This document shows, in pieces, positions 1-31,500 of a stretch of 64,000 nucleotides of DNA (the first letter of the stretch is position 1; each line of letters begins with the position of its first letter). The position numbers and the translations under genes are program-made. Source of the stretch: Dromaius novaehollandiae (taxonomy: Eukaryota > Chordata > Aves > Casuariiformes > Dromaiidae); contig NC_088112.1 in the NCBI RefSeq assembly GCF_036370855.1, forward strand, positions 587,769 to 651,768, in the 5' to 3' direction. The notes below the pieces were generated by a model. The model was given only the letters and a program-made list of their open reading frames with translations. It made no database searches and was not told the origin of the DNA.

Positions 1-658
1 ACAGATAGCAATGATGTTAACCGTTATAGGTCCTACATTTCGGTTCCAAATAAAAATGCTTTAATGGCATTCTTTAATGTAATCAAAACTAAACTGCAGG
101 TTGAATTCCTTTTTGCCAAATTCATTCCAAAGTTCAGTCTCCTGGAAGTACGTCATCCATCAGAACAGTACAATTAGATTGTAATTCAGTTTTTAACAAT
201 AAAGAAACTGATTTACAACTAATGTTTCAAAATAATCTGCACAAAAAAGTCCATTAAACCCTAAAAAGAAAAAAAACATACTTCTTTTTTTACTGTTTCA
301 CACATAGCACCAAGGATCAGTCTGGATAGAAAATGTATTCATACTTTCCTGAGAAGCCTTTTCCCAATGAATTGCAAAAATGTGAGGTAATTCCATATGA
401 ATTATACCTGTGCATACTATATATGTGTCTGAGACAAATGGGGCATTCTGCACCTCTGGACTGTGTATGTAATTCTTAGACATCCTTGTTTCATGTCCTG
501 TAAGTTTTCTTGATAACCGTAGCAGTTTTATCCCAAGTTTAGTGAAGAATGAGATTTCTAGAGGAAAAAAAAAATGGCCTCAGAAGGTTGACTCTCAGCT
601 ACACACAACACTGAAAACTGCTATGGTCTTTTTTTTTATTTTCCTCTTCCTGTTTTAG
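1..658 (+). other. intron of the MGAM-like gene (left part)
   Basis: AT-rich sequence without a recognisable exon. It ends in a polypyrimidine tract and AG acceptor at 657-658, so it is read as the intron preceding the first exon visible in the window. No repeat family was recognised. Confidence 0.7.
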
Positions 659-20436
<19,778 letters not shown>

Positions 20437-21000
20437 AGTACCTGCAAATAACACTGGTCTGCAAATAACACTCCAGTGACATGGAAAATAACACTGCAAA
20501 TAACATCCTGGAACTTTCTTCTTTTCTAAAAAGATCTTTCAATTTTCATACTGCTTCTTCAAAATCTTAAAATACTTTATGCTATAAAAATGCATTAGCT
20601 ATAGTTAGTTCATATTAAGGTATTATGTGTATATAAAGCACTTTTTACTATTGTTCAAGGCTAACTGCAAGCTATCTGTGTGATGCAGAACTTGTATTTT
20701 AAATATTATGGCACTTGAATGTAGCTTCATGTTTCAAAATTAAAATCTATTATATGATTCCCTGAAGTAGACATTCTGGCTGACTTTATGCTCTCTGAAT
20801 TTTATTAAAAAAATGTGGTTGATATTGACTGCATGTATTTGGGGCCATAATTCTACCCACATTTAGCTTCCATCTTGATGGAAGGAGATATTTTTGTGTG
20901 TTTACTGTTATAGCAATTCATGTTAAAGATTGTTTTGTATCTTAAGAGTACAGCATATGATCTAAAGAGATTGGTAAAGTATATTTTTAACTAAATAAAC
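20437..21000 (+). other. 3' UTR of MGAM-like gene (inferred)
   Basis: Follows the TAA at 20434-20436. It starts with repeats of a short AAATAACACT-like motif (about 20445-20505). It contains weaker ATTAAA hexamers near 20739 and 20803 and a canonical AATAAA at 20994. The true cleavage site cannot be fixed from sequence. Confidence 0.55.
20994..20999 (+). terminator. candidate poly(A) signal AATAAA, MGAM-like gene
   Basis: Canonical hexamer 558 nt after the stop codon. The ATTAAA hexamers upstream could be used instead. Confidence 0.5.
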
Positions 21001-22418
21001 TGGGAGTAAATTCTGTTAGAGGTAGGAGTAATTTCTAATGACTGTGCTTAAAACCTATTTAAAATGCTTCCTCTCCAATTTAAAATTTTGTACTAAAACA
21101 GTTAAATAGCCAATATCTCACAGATGGTTCACTGTAATTATGGGACCGAATCTACTGAGACTCCCCAATGCAGTAGAGAAATCGGAAATCCAAAAAAAGT
21201 GATCATTTAAGATAAAATGGTGACTGTGTTGAAAAACATTTCTTGCCAAAGGAACAAAATACACTTTTTTCTCTCATGCTAGTCATGACCAACTGTGCAA
21301 GTAAATGGCTTGCAAAGAGCTGTCACATTGCTACAGAAATAGGATGTGCAGATTACCAAGCCTTTTGACCATATTATGTCCTATCACTTTGTGCCCATCT
21401 GACTGGTGTGTGAAATACTAGGCACAGTAAAAAGCTTCCATGAGCTTATTTTCATCATTTTATTATTATTATTTTTATCTGGAGGACTAATCATTCCTTC
21501 TTCTTGGCTTTTTCCTGGCAGAAAGCTCAGCATGTCAGCTGAACTACACACATATCAAGAAAAAACAGCCAGAGAGGAAGGTTTTACTGTGTCCTCAAGA
21601 TTGTAATTCATGAAAAACTTTTTCAGGATGGGAGGAATCACAGCTTCAAACACGCATCTGTGTGGCCATCAGTTGTGAAAAAGCAGAGAGGCCCACATCT
21701 GTGCAAGAGTCCACCCAGGGAAAATTGCAGACCATATTTGAAGTTTACTGGCAAAAACTAGAGCAATGGCTAATTTGAGCATATGAAAAAAATCAAATGG
21801 GGCAGAAGCCCTAATCCTCCAGCAGGAGAGTGTGTGGGTCAGGTGCTGCATTATAATGCTGATAACCACTACGTCTTTGGGCAGCAAGTACACCAGTCTA
21901 CCAGCTGGTCGGGGCCCATCATGACTTCACTGGGGATTTTGTGTGCCTGTAAACCACCATGCTTCTGGGGCTGCAAGTGCATGGGTCTGCATGGTGGCTG
22001 GGGTCTCCTGTGCTGGTGATGCCTCACCAGAGATTTGGTGTGCACGGGAACATAACCATTCTGCTTGAACCTAACCAAGGTGTTCAGGTGAAAGGACAGC
22101 AATGGGCTGCAAGGGGAAGGGGACTCCCTGGGTCCTGAAGTCCATCCTGCTTGCTGCTCCATGGCAGCACAGCTGAGAGTGTTCCCGAGGGAACAGGGCC
22201 CCAGTGTGAGGGCTTGGGGGAGTCATCCTTTTGCAAATGTACCCAAAACGTAACAACTGAGGAGCAAAATGTATCTGTTCACTGGAAATTGGATAAACAG
22301 TTAAAGAAAATGCAGAGGGATGTCTTGTCCTGTATAGGTTAACTTTATCTTTTAAGTGAGGGAATCAAAACTCCCAGTTCTATTGAAAACCATACCTTTG
22401 GGAGGAAAAAGCTTTGTA
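21001..22418. other. intergenic, no gene seen
   Basis: Short chance reading frames only (longest under 100 codons). No recognised repeat family. Confidence 0.6.
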
Positions 22419-22640
22419 CCATCACCCTATGAAAGAAAATAACATCTATGGGGTGAGTGCAGAAAAAAAAAATGCAATGATAAAGAGTTGCTCCATCACC
22501 CTATGAAAGAAAATAACATCTATGGGGTGAGTGCAGAAAAAAAAAAATGCAATGATAAAGAGTTGCTCCATCACCCTATGAAAGAAAATAACATCTATGG
22601 GGTGAGTGCAGAAAAAAAAAATGCAATGATAAAGAGTTGC
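22419..22640. repeat. tandem repeat, three copies of a 74-75 bp unit
   Basis: Units begin at about 22419, 22493 and 22568. Each contains CCATCACCCTATGAAAG, then an A-run of 9-11 and AATGCAATGATAAAGAG. Copies differ mainly in the A-run length, so the array is young. Confidence 0.92.
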
Positions 22641-24650
22641 TTACCGGAATGGTAAACAGATGGAAAAGTTAAATGTTTGAAGGATGGAAGTCAAAGCTCC
22701 TGGAGAGGTGATAGCTGTTGCACTCTGTGCTGCTGCAGAGGCTAATCTCAAGAAGGTGAGAAATGGTCTGTGCCTCCACCTCCCCAGCATACCTGCTCTG
22801 CCTGCCACTGAGGCACAGAAGCATTCAGGGAGGAGATCAGGCTTTGCAGATAAGAGCCCTAGGGGCACAGTTGCAAAACAAGAAAGGATCTATAATGTGA
22901 AAGGCCAGCATCTTTAGTTACACAGAAACGAGAAAGGGCTGGAAAATGCCTCAGGATGTAGTAAAAAACTTCTGATCATAAAGAAAAATCAATGAAAGAA
23001 AAAAAACTGTTCAAATTTGAATAATAGATTGATGTAACTGAATAATCTTAAAAGAAACAGTTTCAACAGTTACAGTTAAAGCCAAACTACGACAACCCAA
23101 TGGCCTTTGTAGACTTTTCTTTTTGTTCGGGTTTTACAGAGTGACCCTCTGAAAGAAAACAACTTGAAAAGAAGCAGCCAGAAATAGCGATAGATAGATG
23201 TTGGGATCAGTAATGTGTTTTTTTTCAAAGTGTGTAAGTGACAGAGTGAATCTAGGAGACAGAATAGAAATAACATCAAAGGAAGAAGAATGAGAAGATA
23301 CTAGCACCAGGCTGACAACCAAGCTTAACAGCTATATCCTAGTGTTTGTAAAAATTCATGATCCTAGGTAGGGTAACACCTTTCTTTCATGAAAGGAAAA
23401 AAAGAAAAAAATGGTGAAATCTATGCAGAACAACTGTTGATTTAAGTTAAAGTGTAAAATTTTCTGTATATTATACAGAAGAGAGAAATGGGGGGGGCAA
23501 CTATATTTGAAGCTTCTAGAAAAGGAAATATTCTAGTCTGGAGAACAAAGAAACTGATTAATAGCAATCTTTTATCTCTCATCTTGAGAGATATAAATTG
23601 CTGCTGGGCCTAACTACAAGGGCCAAATAGCCTTAAAACCCAACTGCAAGGGTTATATAAACCTGGGGACCAAATCTGAATTACCAGAGAGGTGGATCCT
23701 TTCATAGGCGTAATATTGATATGCCACTAACCTTTCTGGCTTGGATGCCTGTCCAAGACCTGTGTTCTTTCCTTCTCCTTCTAGACTCATGCCCTGACCG
23801 GGAGTAGCTAAACTAGAAAAAGCAATTGTGAATCTCTCTGTAACCATAGCAGCGATAGAAAACAGAACCATCCATGCCTTAACACTTTTAAACCAAGATG
23901 TAAAATGGTTTTGCACTTGATTATTTGCTAGCCTCTCAAGGAGGAATGTATGAAGGATAGCTGCCCTAACAGATCTGTTTGTAAAAGAATGCAGTGTTAA
24001 ACTGGGAGGCCAGTATTTCATGCTGTGAAACCTGTACTGAAGGAAGGTGCCTGTTTTGCTTGCAAATATGTGTTGTGTTAGGACACTAATTCACCTAAGA
24101 TCACATGGAACTCACATGAAGATGTCCTCGGTATCGGTATCTGATCAAACTAATCTTTCTGTGCAGGAAAGAAATGCTTGTAATTAAGGGAAATAAGATT
24201 TTTGTGTTAACATATTCAACTGGAACAACACTTTGATTTACCCAATTTGGGTCAAGAGGCCAAACAAATCTTGCTGCTATTAGAACAGAGATTGTTAATT
24301 TTAACAGTTCTTTATGTGTTACTACAAATAGGTATGCTTTGCCTTTGGCATCTATGAATAACAGTGCGCATTTCCCCAGTACATAGCACCTACCAAAAAG
24401 CCTCCCACTGCACACCAAAGGGAATTTGCTGGCTTCTGAAAAAGATGTGTGTGTCTGACAGTGTCAAGGGCTGAAGTGACAGGCGCCACACAGGCAAGCA
24501 TGGGACACCGGATGGTGCAGCCCGTAGAAGAGGGATTTGCTCTGGGGTGCTCCCTAGAGTTAACAAACCCCGGGTGCACCGCGGCGGGTGCCACCACACT
24601 GTGGGGTTGCTGCAGCCTGGGGGCACACCCTCTAATGACCCCATGATTGA
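22641..24650. other. intergenic; possible eroded continuation of the endogenous retrovirus
   Basis: No intact gene. On the minus strand, 23653-24021 and 24101-24418 are open for 105-122 codons and include hydrophobic and Trp-rich stretches downstream of the integrase-like fragment, where an env remnant would lie. No diagnostic env motif was recognised, and no LTR border was found. Confidence 0.3.
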
Positions 24651-24689
24651 TCAGTCCAGACGAAGGAGGAGTGACACTGCAGACCCACA

Positions 24690-24929
24690 TCATAGACATC
24701 TCGACACACAGAATGACCCATTAAAGGGCATGTTGGTAGCCACTGAGCAGTGCTGTGGGCTGAGCGTGAGGTGATCTGCTGATGGTGCATGCTGGTATTG
24801 ACTAGAGCCACATGGCCTTTTTATGGCTGTGGCCTGGCATTGTTTTGGCTGGATATAAAAGAGTGAGCCACATATGCTTGTTGTGGACTCAGACCCACGG
24901 TCAGCTGGCCTGTAGACCTGAGGACCCAC
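24690..24929 (-). pseudogene. retroviral integrase core fragment
   Basis: A 79-codon minus-strand frame with an SADHLT...SVATNMPFNGSF pattern, matching the region around the second catalytic Asp of integrase and the following Trp-Ala segment. Key residues are eroded. The assignment leans on collinearity with the RT and RNase H pieces. Confidence 0.4.
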
Positions 24930-25137
24930 CCATCAGCGAGGAGGCCCTGATGTCAACAGCATGGTGAGGAGAAAAGGGGGAGGGGGAGGGTGGAAATTAG
25001 ACTGCAAGGGTGGCCTGTAAGGGGCAAGAGCAGTCACTGTACCACAGAACTGTAGAGCTCTGATATGTATATATATTTTCAGTTCTGTTATATTTCTAGC
25101 TTTGCTATACTTTCAGCTTTGTTACAACCTCTTAGCT

Positions 25138-25341
25138 CTAATAAATTCTCACACTTGACAAATGATGATCTCTCAAGTTCAGTACAACTAACCTGGGAAT
25201 CCAAAAGAATCCTGGACACCCCTCTAGTGGTGTGTCACAGGTGTGAATGGCAGCAGCACACCTGAACCAAACATTATTGCAGAAAATTGCAGAGCCATCA
25301 GTAAACCAAGTACTCTCACGTGAAGCGGTGAATGAAGGCAC
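25138..25341 (-). pseudogene. retroviral RNase H fragment
   Basis: The minus-strand frame contains TWFTDGSA, the first RNase H motif with the catalytic Asp of TDGS, followed by a diverged AAAIHT segment. The remaining active-site residues are not visible in the same frame. Confidence 0.55.
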
Positions 25342-25816
25342 TTCTTCAATAGGTAAGTCTGGGGGATCATCATCTAAAACAGGATAGGGAAAAGATAGTG
25401 GAGTGAGGACAACATGGTTGGGAACCAGAGGGCGAACTCAGTCAACGATGGCGGAGGTACCAAGGACTCAGCGTTGAACTGTGATGGGTTGTGCACGTCC
25501 CTCCAGAAAGAAAACATTGCAAAGGACATCACGGAGAAGGGGATGCAGAACTTTAAGTGGGAGAGGACGATCCCCAGTGAGTTTGTCAATGTCAGAAAGG
25601 TCAAAAAAAGTAGCAAGTAAGGTGTGCTCTCATTCTTGGTATGAGGCTCTGTGTACCCCTTGCTACCAAAATGGATCGCTTTCGGAGTGGGAGCTTTAGG
25701 GCCCCTTTCCTGCAGTAGGCCTCACCAGGCTCCATGCTCACTGCAGTGGACCCTGAACTCCAATCTACCAGTGGGGCTGGGGGGTGGGGGGCTAAATACT
25801 GATACTATTGAATGTT

Positions 25817-26038
25817 TTAGAAGAGTAAGGTTAGAGCTTGTTGATGAGTGTTGTTCCTGTCCCAGGTGGAATGTTTATGCATTAGGGAATACAGAGGACA
25901 AGCTAGTTGGCTAAAACAAGGAACATGGGAATGCCAGAAATTTGAAGTACCAAGAAGGTTCTGCAGGCTGTGCTTGGAGGAAAGAGAAATGGTGATGTCT
26001 ATTTCCAGATAAAAGACCCTATAAGCTGCACCCTCCAT
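25817..26038 (-). pseudogene. retroviral reverse transcriptase fragment (C-terminal/connection part)
   Basis: A 73-codon minus-strand frame contains FLGT-like LLGTSNFW followed by PCFSQLACPLYSL and a downstream THQQAL. This is the conserved pattern after the RT palm in retroviral and ERV pol. The palm with its YxDD site is not seen, so the enzyme is truncated. Confidence 0.6.
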
Positions 26039-26050
26039 GTCATCTCAGAA

Positions 26051-26465
26051 GACTGATAAATTTTGACTGGCAGTGTTAGTCATATGTCCAACAAGTCAGG
26101 GTAACAAGCGGCTGGGAGACTCCTGGACTCTTGATTCCCAGCTGGAGTAGTGGCAGGAGGGGCACTTGGGCGCTTACCTCCAGCCAAGGAACATTTGACA
26201 CAATGGGGGTTGTTGGCAAAAGCCAGTAACACTAATATTGGTACTTGGTGAATTGCCCGTTCAGGAATGCCCAAAGCTAGGCAGGATTTCCAAGCTTCCA
26301 GGCATTTTGGGTCAGGGTTTTTATGCACAGGTTTGGAGGGGGTTTTTTGACCATATTTTGGCAGTTGCAGTGGCTGCATCCTAAGGGTGGTGGGAAGATA
26401 AAAGAATGGGCATGGCTGAGACTACCTTTTGCAATTGCTGAGACCACATGAGGCTAGGGACTGTA
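26051..26465. other. unassigned spacer between ERV and CR1
   Basis: The minus-strand frame 26080-26379 (99 codons, with NPHCVKCSLAGGK) could be further retroviral sequence, but no family motif is clear. Confidence 0.3.
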
Positions 26466-26990
26466 CAGAAGCACAGAATGGTTGAGTTGGAAGGGACCTT
26501 TAAAGATCATCTAGTCCAAACCCCCTTCTCAAGCAAGGTCACCTAGAGCACACTGCACAGGACCCTGTCCAGATGACTTCTGAATAGCTCCAAGGATGCA
26601 GACTCCACAGCCTCTCTGGGCAACCTGTTCCAGTCCTCAGTCACCCTCACAGGAAAACAGGTTTCCCTTCTGTTCAGAAGGAACTTCCTGTGATTCCATT
26701 TGTGCCCATTGCCTCTCATCCTGTCACTGGATGCCACTGAAAAGAGTCTGACCCCGTCCTCTTTACACCCTCCCTTCAGATATTTAAACACATTCATAAG
26801 CTCCCCCTCCACCTCAGTCTTCTCTCTAGGCTGAACAGTCACAGCTCTCTCAGCCTTTCCTCACATGAGAGATGCTCTAGCCCCTTAGAGCATCTTAGTA
26901 GACCTTCTCTGGACTCACTCCAGTAGCTCCATCTCTCCCTTCTACTGGGGAGCCCAGAACTGGACCCAGGACTCCAGCTGTGGCCTCACC

Positions 26991-27336
26991 AGGGCTGACT
27001 AGAGGGGAAGCATCACCTCCCTCGACCTGCTGCCAATGCTCTTCCTCATGCAGCCCAGGATGCCATTGGCCTTCTTGGCCACAAGGACACATCGCAGGCC
27101 CATGGTCAACCAGCTGTGCACCAGGACTCCCAGGTCCTGCTCTACATGGGGTTACTCCTCACTAGGGCTGACTAGAGGGGAAGCATCACCTCCCTCGACC
27201 TGCTGCCAATGCTCTTCCTCATGCAGCCCAGGATGCCATTGGCCTTCTTGGCCACAAGGACACATCGCAGGCCCATGGTCAACCAGCTGTGCACCAGGAC
27301 TCCCAGGTCCTGCTCTACATGGGGTTACTCCTCCCC
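26991..27336. repeat. direct tandem duplication, 173 bp x 2, inside the CR1
   Basis: 26991-27163 and 27164-27336 each start with AGGGCTGACTAGAGGGGAAG and run through ATGGGGTTACTCCTC. They appear identical by eye over about 170 bp, while the surrounding CR1 is diverged. This points to a recent duplication or an assembly artefact. Confidence 0.92.
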
Positions 27337-27860
27337 TGGTGTGGGACTCCGCACTTCCCTTTATTGAACTTCATGGGGCTCCTCTCTGCCCATCTTCCCA
27401 GTCTGTCAAGGTCCCTCTGAATGGCAGCACAGCCCTCTGGTGTATCAGCCGCTCCTCCCACTTCTGTATCCTCAGCACACTTGCTGAGGGTGCACTCTGT
27501 TCCTTCATCCAGGTCATTGATGAACAAGATGAACAGGATTGGACCCAGTATTGACCCCTGGGCTACATCGCTAGCTGCAGACCTCCAGCTAGGCTTTGTG
27601 CCACTAATCACAACCCTCTGAGCTCTGCCATTCGGCCAGTTCTCAGTCCACCTCCCTGCCTGCTCACCTAGCCCATACTGCCTCAGCTTGCCTATGAGGA
27701 TGTTAGGGGAGACAGTGCCAAAAGCCTTACTGAAGTCAAGACAGACAACAGCCACTGCTCTCCCCTCATCTACCCAGACAGTCCTTCCACCACAGAAGAC
27801 CATCAGGTTGGTTAAGCAGGATTTCCCCTTTGTCAGCCCATGCTCACTGCTCCCAATCAC
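27315..27860 (-). pseudogene. CR1 reverse transcriptase remnant
   Basis: A 181-codon frame with [21 protein letters not shown]-like [19 protein letters not shown] and [15 protein letters not shown]. The F/YADD catalytic box reads CAEDT, so one of the two catalytic Asp is replaced by Glu and the activity is presumed lost. Confidence 0.9.
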
Positions 27861-28545
27861 CTTTCATTTGCTTGAAAATGGTTTCCAGCATTAGCTGCTC
27901 AATCACCTTTCCAGGGATGAAGGTGAGGCTCATTGGCCGCTGGTTCCCTGGGTCCTCCTTCTTGCCCTTTTTGAAGGCTGGAGTGACATTTGCTTTCTTC
28001 CAGGCCTCAGGCACCTCTCCTGATCACCATGGCCTTTCAAAGAGGACGGAGAGAGGCCTTGCATTGACATCCACCAGCTTCCTCAGCACTTGTGGGTGCA
28101 TCCCAGCAGGGCCCATGGACTTGTGCATCTCCAGTTTGCTTAAGAGATCCCTAACCTGATCCTCCTCCACCAAGGCAAAGTCTTCCTTTCTCCAGACCTT
28201 CTCCCTGGTCTCCAGGGCCTGGGATTCCAGAGGGCCAATCTTTCTCGTAAAGACTGAGGCAACATACTATCTGTGCCTTTTCTGTGTCCTTTGTCACTAG
28301 GGCTCCTGCCCCATTCAGCAGCAGGCCCACATTTCCCCTACTCTTCCTTCTGTTACAGATGTATTTAATGAAGCCCTTCTTGTTGCCCTTGACATCCCTT
28401 ACCAGGTTTAATTCCAAATGGGCCTTGGCCTTTCTCTTTGCATCCCTGCAAACTCAGACAATGTGTCTATATTTCTCCTGTCCCTTCTTCCACATTCTCT
28501 ACACTTCCTTCTTCTGTTTGAGTTTTGCAACTGAAAACAGCCCCT

Positions 28546-31500
28546 GATCAAGTACTCTCTCATATAGCTTTGTGATTTAATAGATAAGGAAGTGACCACA
28601 GATCTGGAAAAAAAATCAACAAGACATTAAAGCCATTATAAATGAAAGATGAAGCTTCTTAGAGTGTTATTTTACCTCTGCAGCCAGTGGAAAGGCAATC
28701 CTGCTGATTTGGTCTCTTTGTCACATTCCCAAGCATGTACATGAACAGCACAATGCTTATTGCTGTCCCTCCTCACAGACACAAACTGGGACTCCTCAGA
28801 GACAGCAGCCCTCTTTTCCACTACACTGACATCCAAAAATATACTTTTCTGATGCTATGTATTGGCGTCTTTTTTGTTCAGGGATGGGAGGTCCTCTTTA
28901 TTGGACATACAGTACTGATTGCTGGAGCTGGGAGTAGGTTTCTTGCTAGACACCTTCAATCATCCCCTTGCTTTCACGCTCTCCAGCCCACCCCAACCTC
29001 TGATGTTCAGACAACTGAAAGGAGTGCTGCAGGCCTCTTGAGAGATGGAGACTCCGATCAGGCTCACTCACAGGCATAATAAATCAGTACACATCACTGG
29101 CAAAAAACTCAGGCAGCAACCCACCAGTTTAAATGATGCTCAGAGAGGTTTTATCTTGGGGTAAAAGAACCTGATGAACTGTAGGAATCAGGGCATGCCC
29201 CTCCCTCCCTGGGCCAGTGAGAGGAGAGGTTGCTCCTTTGATCCTGTTCCTAGTCCCAGTCCAAATATGTGCAAATGCACGTACACGCACACACACACAC
29301 ACCCCACATGGAGACAGCCCACTGTAGACAGACTAGCACAGACAGGAGGGTGAAACCTTGACAGGCACCCACAAAAGTCCATGAAGCACAAATAGCCTGA
29401 CTCTGACTCTGCAGAGAGAAACCTAGGGGAAAGCTCTGCCAAGGGTCTCCCCTGTCTGACATGCTGGCTGGTCCAGCTGGAAGTCAGCCAGTTGCCCACA
29501 CACATGTGCACACGCGCATACATACACAGAGCGGGGGTCTCTCCAGGGGCCAACACCCAGACCTCCTATCCTGCTCAGCAGCTAGTCCAGTCTGAAGTTC
29601 ACTAGCTGTTCTCAAACAGGCTCAGAACAGGGAGCACAGTCACATAGAAGAAACAGGATTTAATAAAAATTTAGGACAGATTACAGTGATCACACAAAGT
29701 GCTCCATCAGGCAAGCATACTGACTGCTTACAGGCTGCTGGCCCCTTTTCTCCTTTTTCTTGCTGTTTTCCCTTGCTTGTTTCTCCCCTGTCTGTGCTGA
29801 GCTCTCCCTTTCTTCTCCTGTGTCTGTTCCCCTAAACATCCCATAATCAGTTTCATACAGTTCCCAAGTTCCATCTGCTCCATCCCGAAATTCTTGTCCC
29901 CTTGCATCCTGTAAGTTGTTCTTTCTGCCTTTAGGCCATATTTCTCTTAATCTGCATGGCATTCCTGGGAAAGAGATGTTTTCACTGAGTCACCTTGGTG
30001 GGTTGTGCATGAGGGACAATGGTGTAACTGTTCTTCTATGATGAATAGCCTATCTCTGTTTTCGCCGAGGTTACAGAGGTCCCTCTGTCTTTCGCTATTC
30101 CTTTAGTCATCTTGCCTCTCCCCTCCTCTCCCTCCCTCCCAAGACCCTTGTGTTTAATTTGATTAGTCTTTACTCAGATAGCCAAATGCTTTACTAAGCA
30201 GGTGTGTGTTGGGAGGGTGGTTCCTATCTGGCATCTTCAGTCTTTTTTCCCCCTTTCTTTCTTTGAAGGCCACTGTCGGCTGTGCTGAACAGGAGCAGGA
30301 AAAGTTAATATAAGAACTGCCTTCTCCTTTCTGGTCAGTCAAGCTGTTTTTGAAATGTTCCGTAAAATCCGTGTTGACCTGAGGACACAGAAACAGATGT
30401 AGCATAGGGCACCATGCTCAGTCCTGGGCATTGGAAAAACAGGATATGTCAGTCGGTCTGAGCAAAGCAGACCCACAACCTTCTCCGACTCCCTTTGCCC
30501 CAGACACATCTAAGCACAGGGCACAAGGAGTCCCCAGTCTCCCCTGCTCCTGCAGGGCAGGCCAGTTCAGCTAAGCACTGGGCTTTCCAGAGGGTGCCGG
30601 TGCAAGAGCTCAGGGGTGTGTGGTGGTACTGCATGAGGCCAAACAGGTGTGTGTGTGCGGGGGGGATTCTGAGATCACTGGGGTTATGTCAAAATGGCCA
30701 TCCAATTGCAGCAGGGCCTCCTGTGATATGGGCTCTTACCCAATGGCTGGGGTGAACAGGAAAGTGGAGTTTCCATTAGAGGAGTATGGGGCAGCTTCCT
30801 TCATGCAAGGATGTTTCTGCCAGAGGAGTAGCAGTGATTTCAGGCACCCGCTCATGTGGCTCATTTCCAGGGAAAGTCTAAGGATGGGCTCCCACTGGAA
30901 ATCAGGACCAGGGCAACCATCACTTCTTATCTTGAAGAAAAGTGGTACCTTAACTACCAATGTGGAAAGCTGAGATGCTTCAAGTGTGCTGGGAGCAGAG
31001 GGTCGCCACTGCTCCATTCCCAGTTGTGCAGAGCCACAGCCGGCGCCTGGCAGATGGGGAGGACCAGCATGCTCCTGGCCTCAGATGGAAAAATGTGGCG
31101 AAGTGCCCAGAGCATACTGCTGAGTTCAGCGCTCCAGGAAGCAAAGGCAATACTGCTTAATAAATATAAGCTCTTGGCACTGATTGTTATTAATGCATTC
31201 CTCAATAGAGCAACTGCTTCCATCTGTATTGTTTGCAATTCAGTGCACAGGGTGGAAAGGTTTGGTATGTGCTTAGTGAACAGTGCACTGCCACAACTAA
31301 GCATCATCCTGGCAAAATCCAGTGCTTATTACTGTTTGCACAGTGCCATGATAACATCATGCACTGAAATGGATCTTTAAACTGATTGTCCAGAGCATGG
31401 TTCTCAACATTTGCTGTGGAGAGTCCCTTCCCATAGAGCTGGAAGATATCCATTGCTAAGGACCAGGAGAGCCACATTCTGAGAGGTGATTTGGACTCTG

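Larger units (their letters stand above)
24660..26050 (-). mobile_element. degenerate endogenous retrovirus (pol region), minus strand
   Basis: Three short open stretches in collinear minus-strand order (high to low coordinate) resemble the end of reverse transcriptase, RNase H and the integrase core. They lie in different frames with stops between them, so the copy is inactive. No pair of LTRs, primer-binding site or full gag/env was identified. The extent may run to about 23.65 kb on one side and 26.4 kb on the other. The class (gamma-like or ERVL-like) is not resolved. Confidence 0.6.
26466..28545 (-). mobile_element. CR1 LINE retrotransposon, minus strand, 5'-truncated and mutated
   Basis: The left end carries the reverse complement of the CR1 3' end (AGAATGG, then GTTGGAAGGGACCTTTAAAG and ATCATCTAGTCCAA). 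Minus-strand fragments of the CR1 ORF2 protein follow: ELNLVRDVKGNKKGF near 28.4 kb, then a reverse-transcriptase segment at 27315-27860. Frame breaks and a damaged catalytic motif make it non-autonomous. About 2.1 kb of the roughly 4.5 kb full-length element is present. Confidence 0.92.

Noticed and set aside
24851-25145. TATAAAAG followed by AATAAA on the plus strand, suggesting a plus-strand LTR
   Set aside because: It lies inside the minus-strand pol fragments, and no TG...CA borders or second copy were found.
27036-27554. 172-codon plus-strand ORF
   Set aside because: Antisense to the CR1 reverse transcriptase and containing the 173 bp duplication twice.
30856-31380. 174-codon plus-strand ORF in the intergenic region
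   Set aside because: No recognisable motif, composition or splice structure. A length possible by chance in mixed-composition DNA, and overlapped by an equally long antisense frame.
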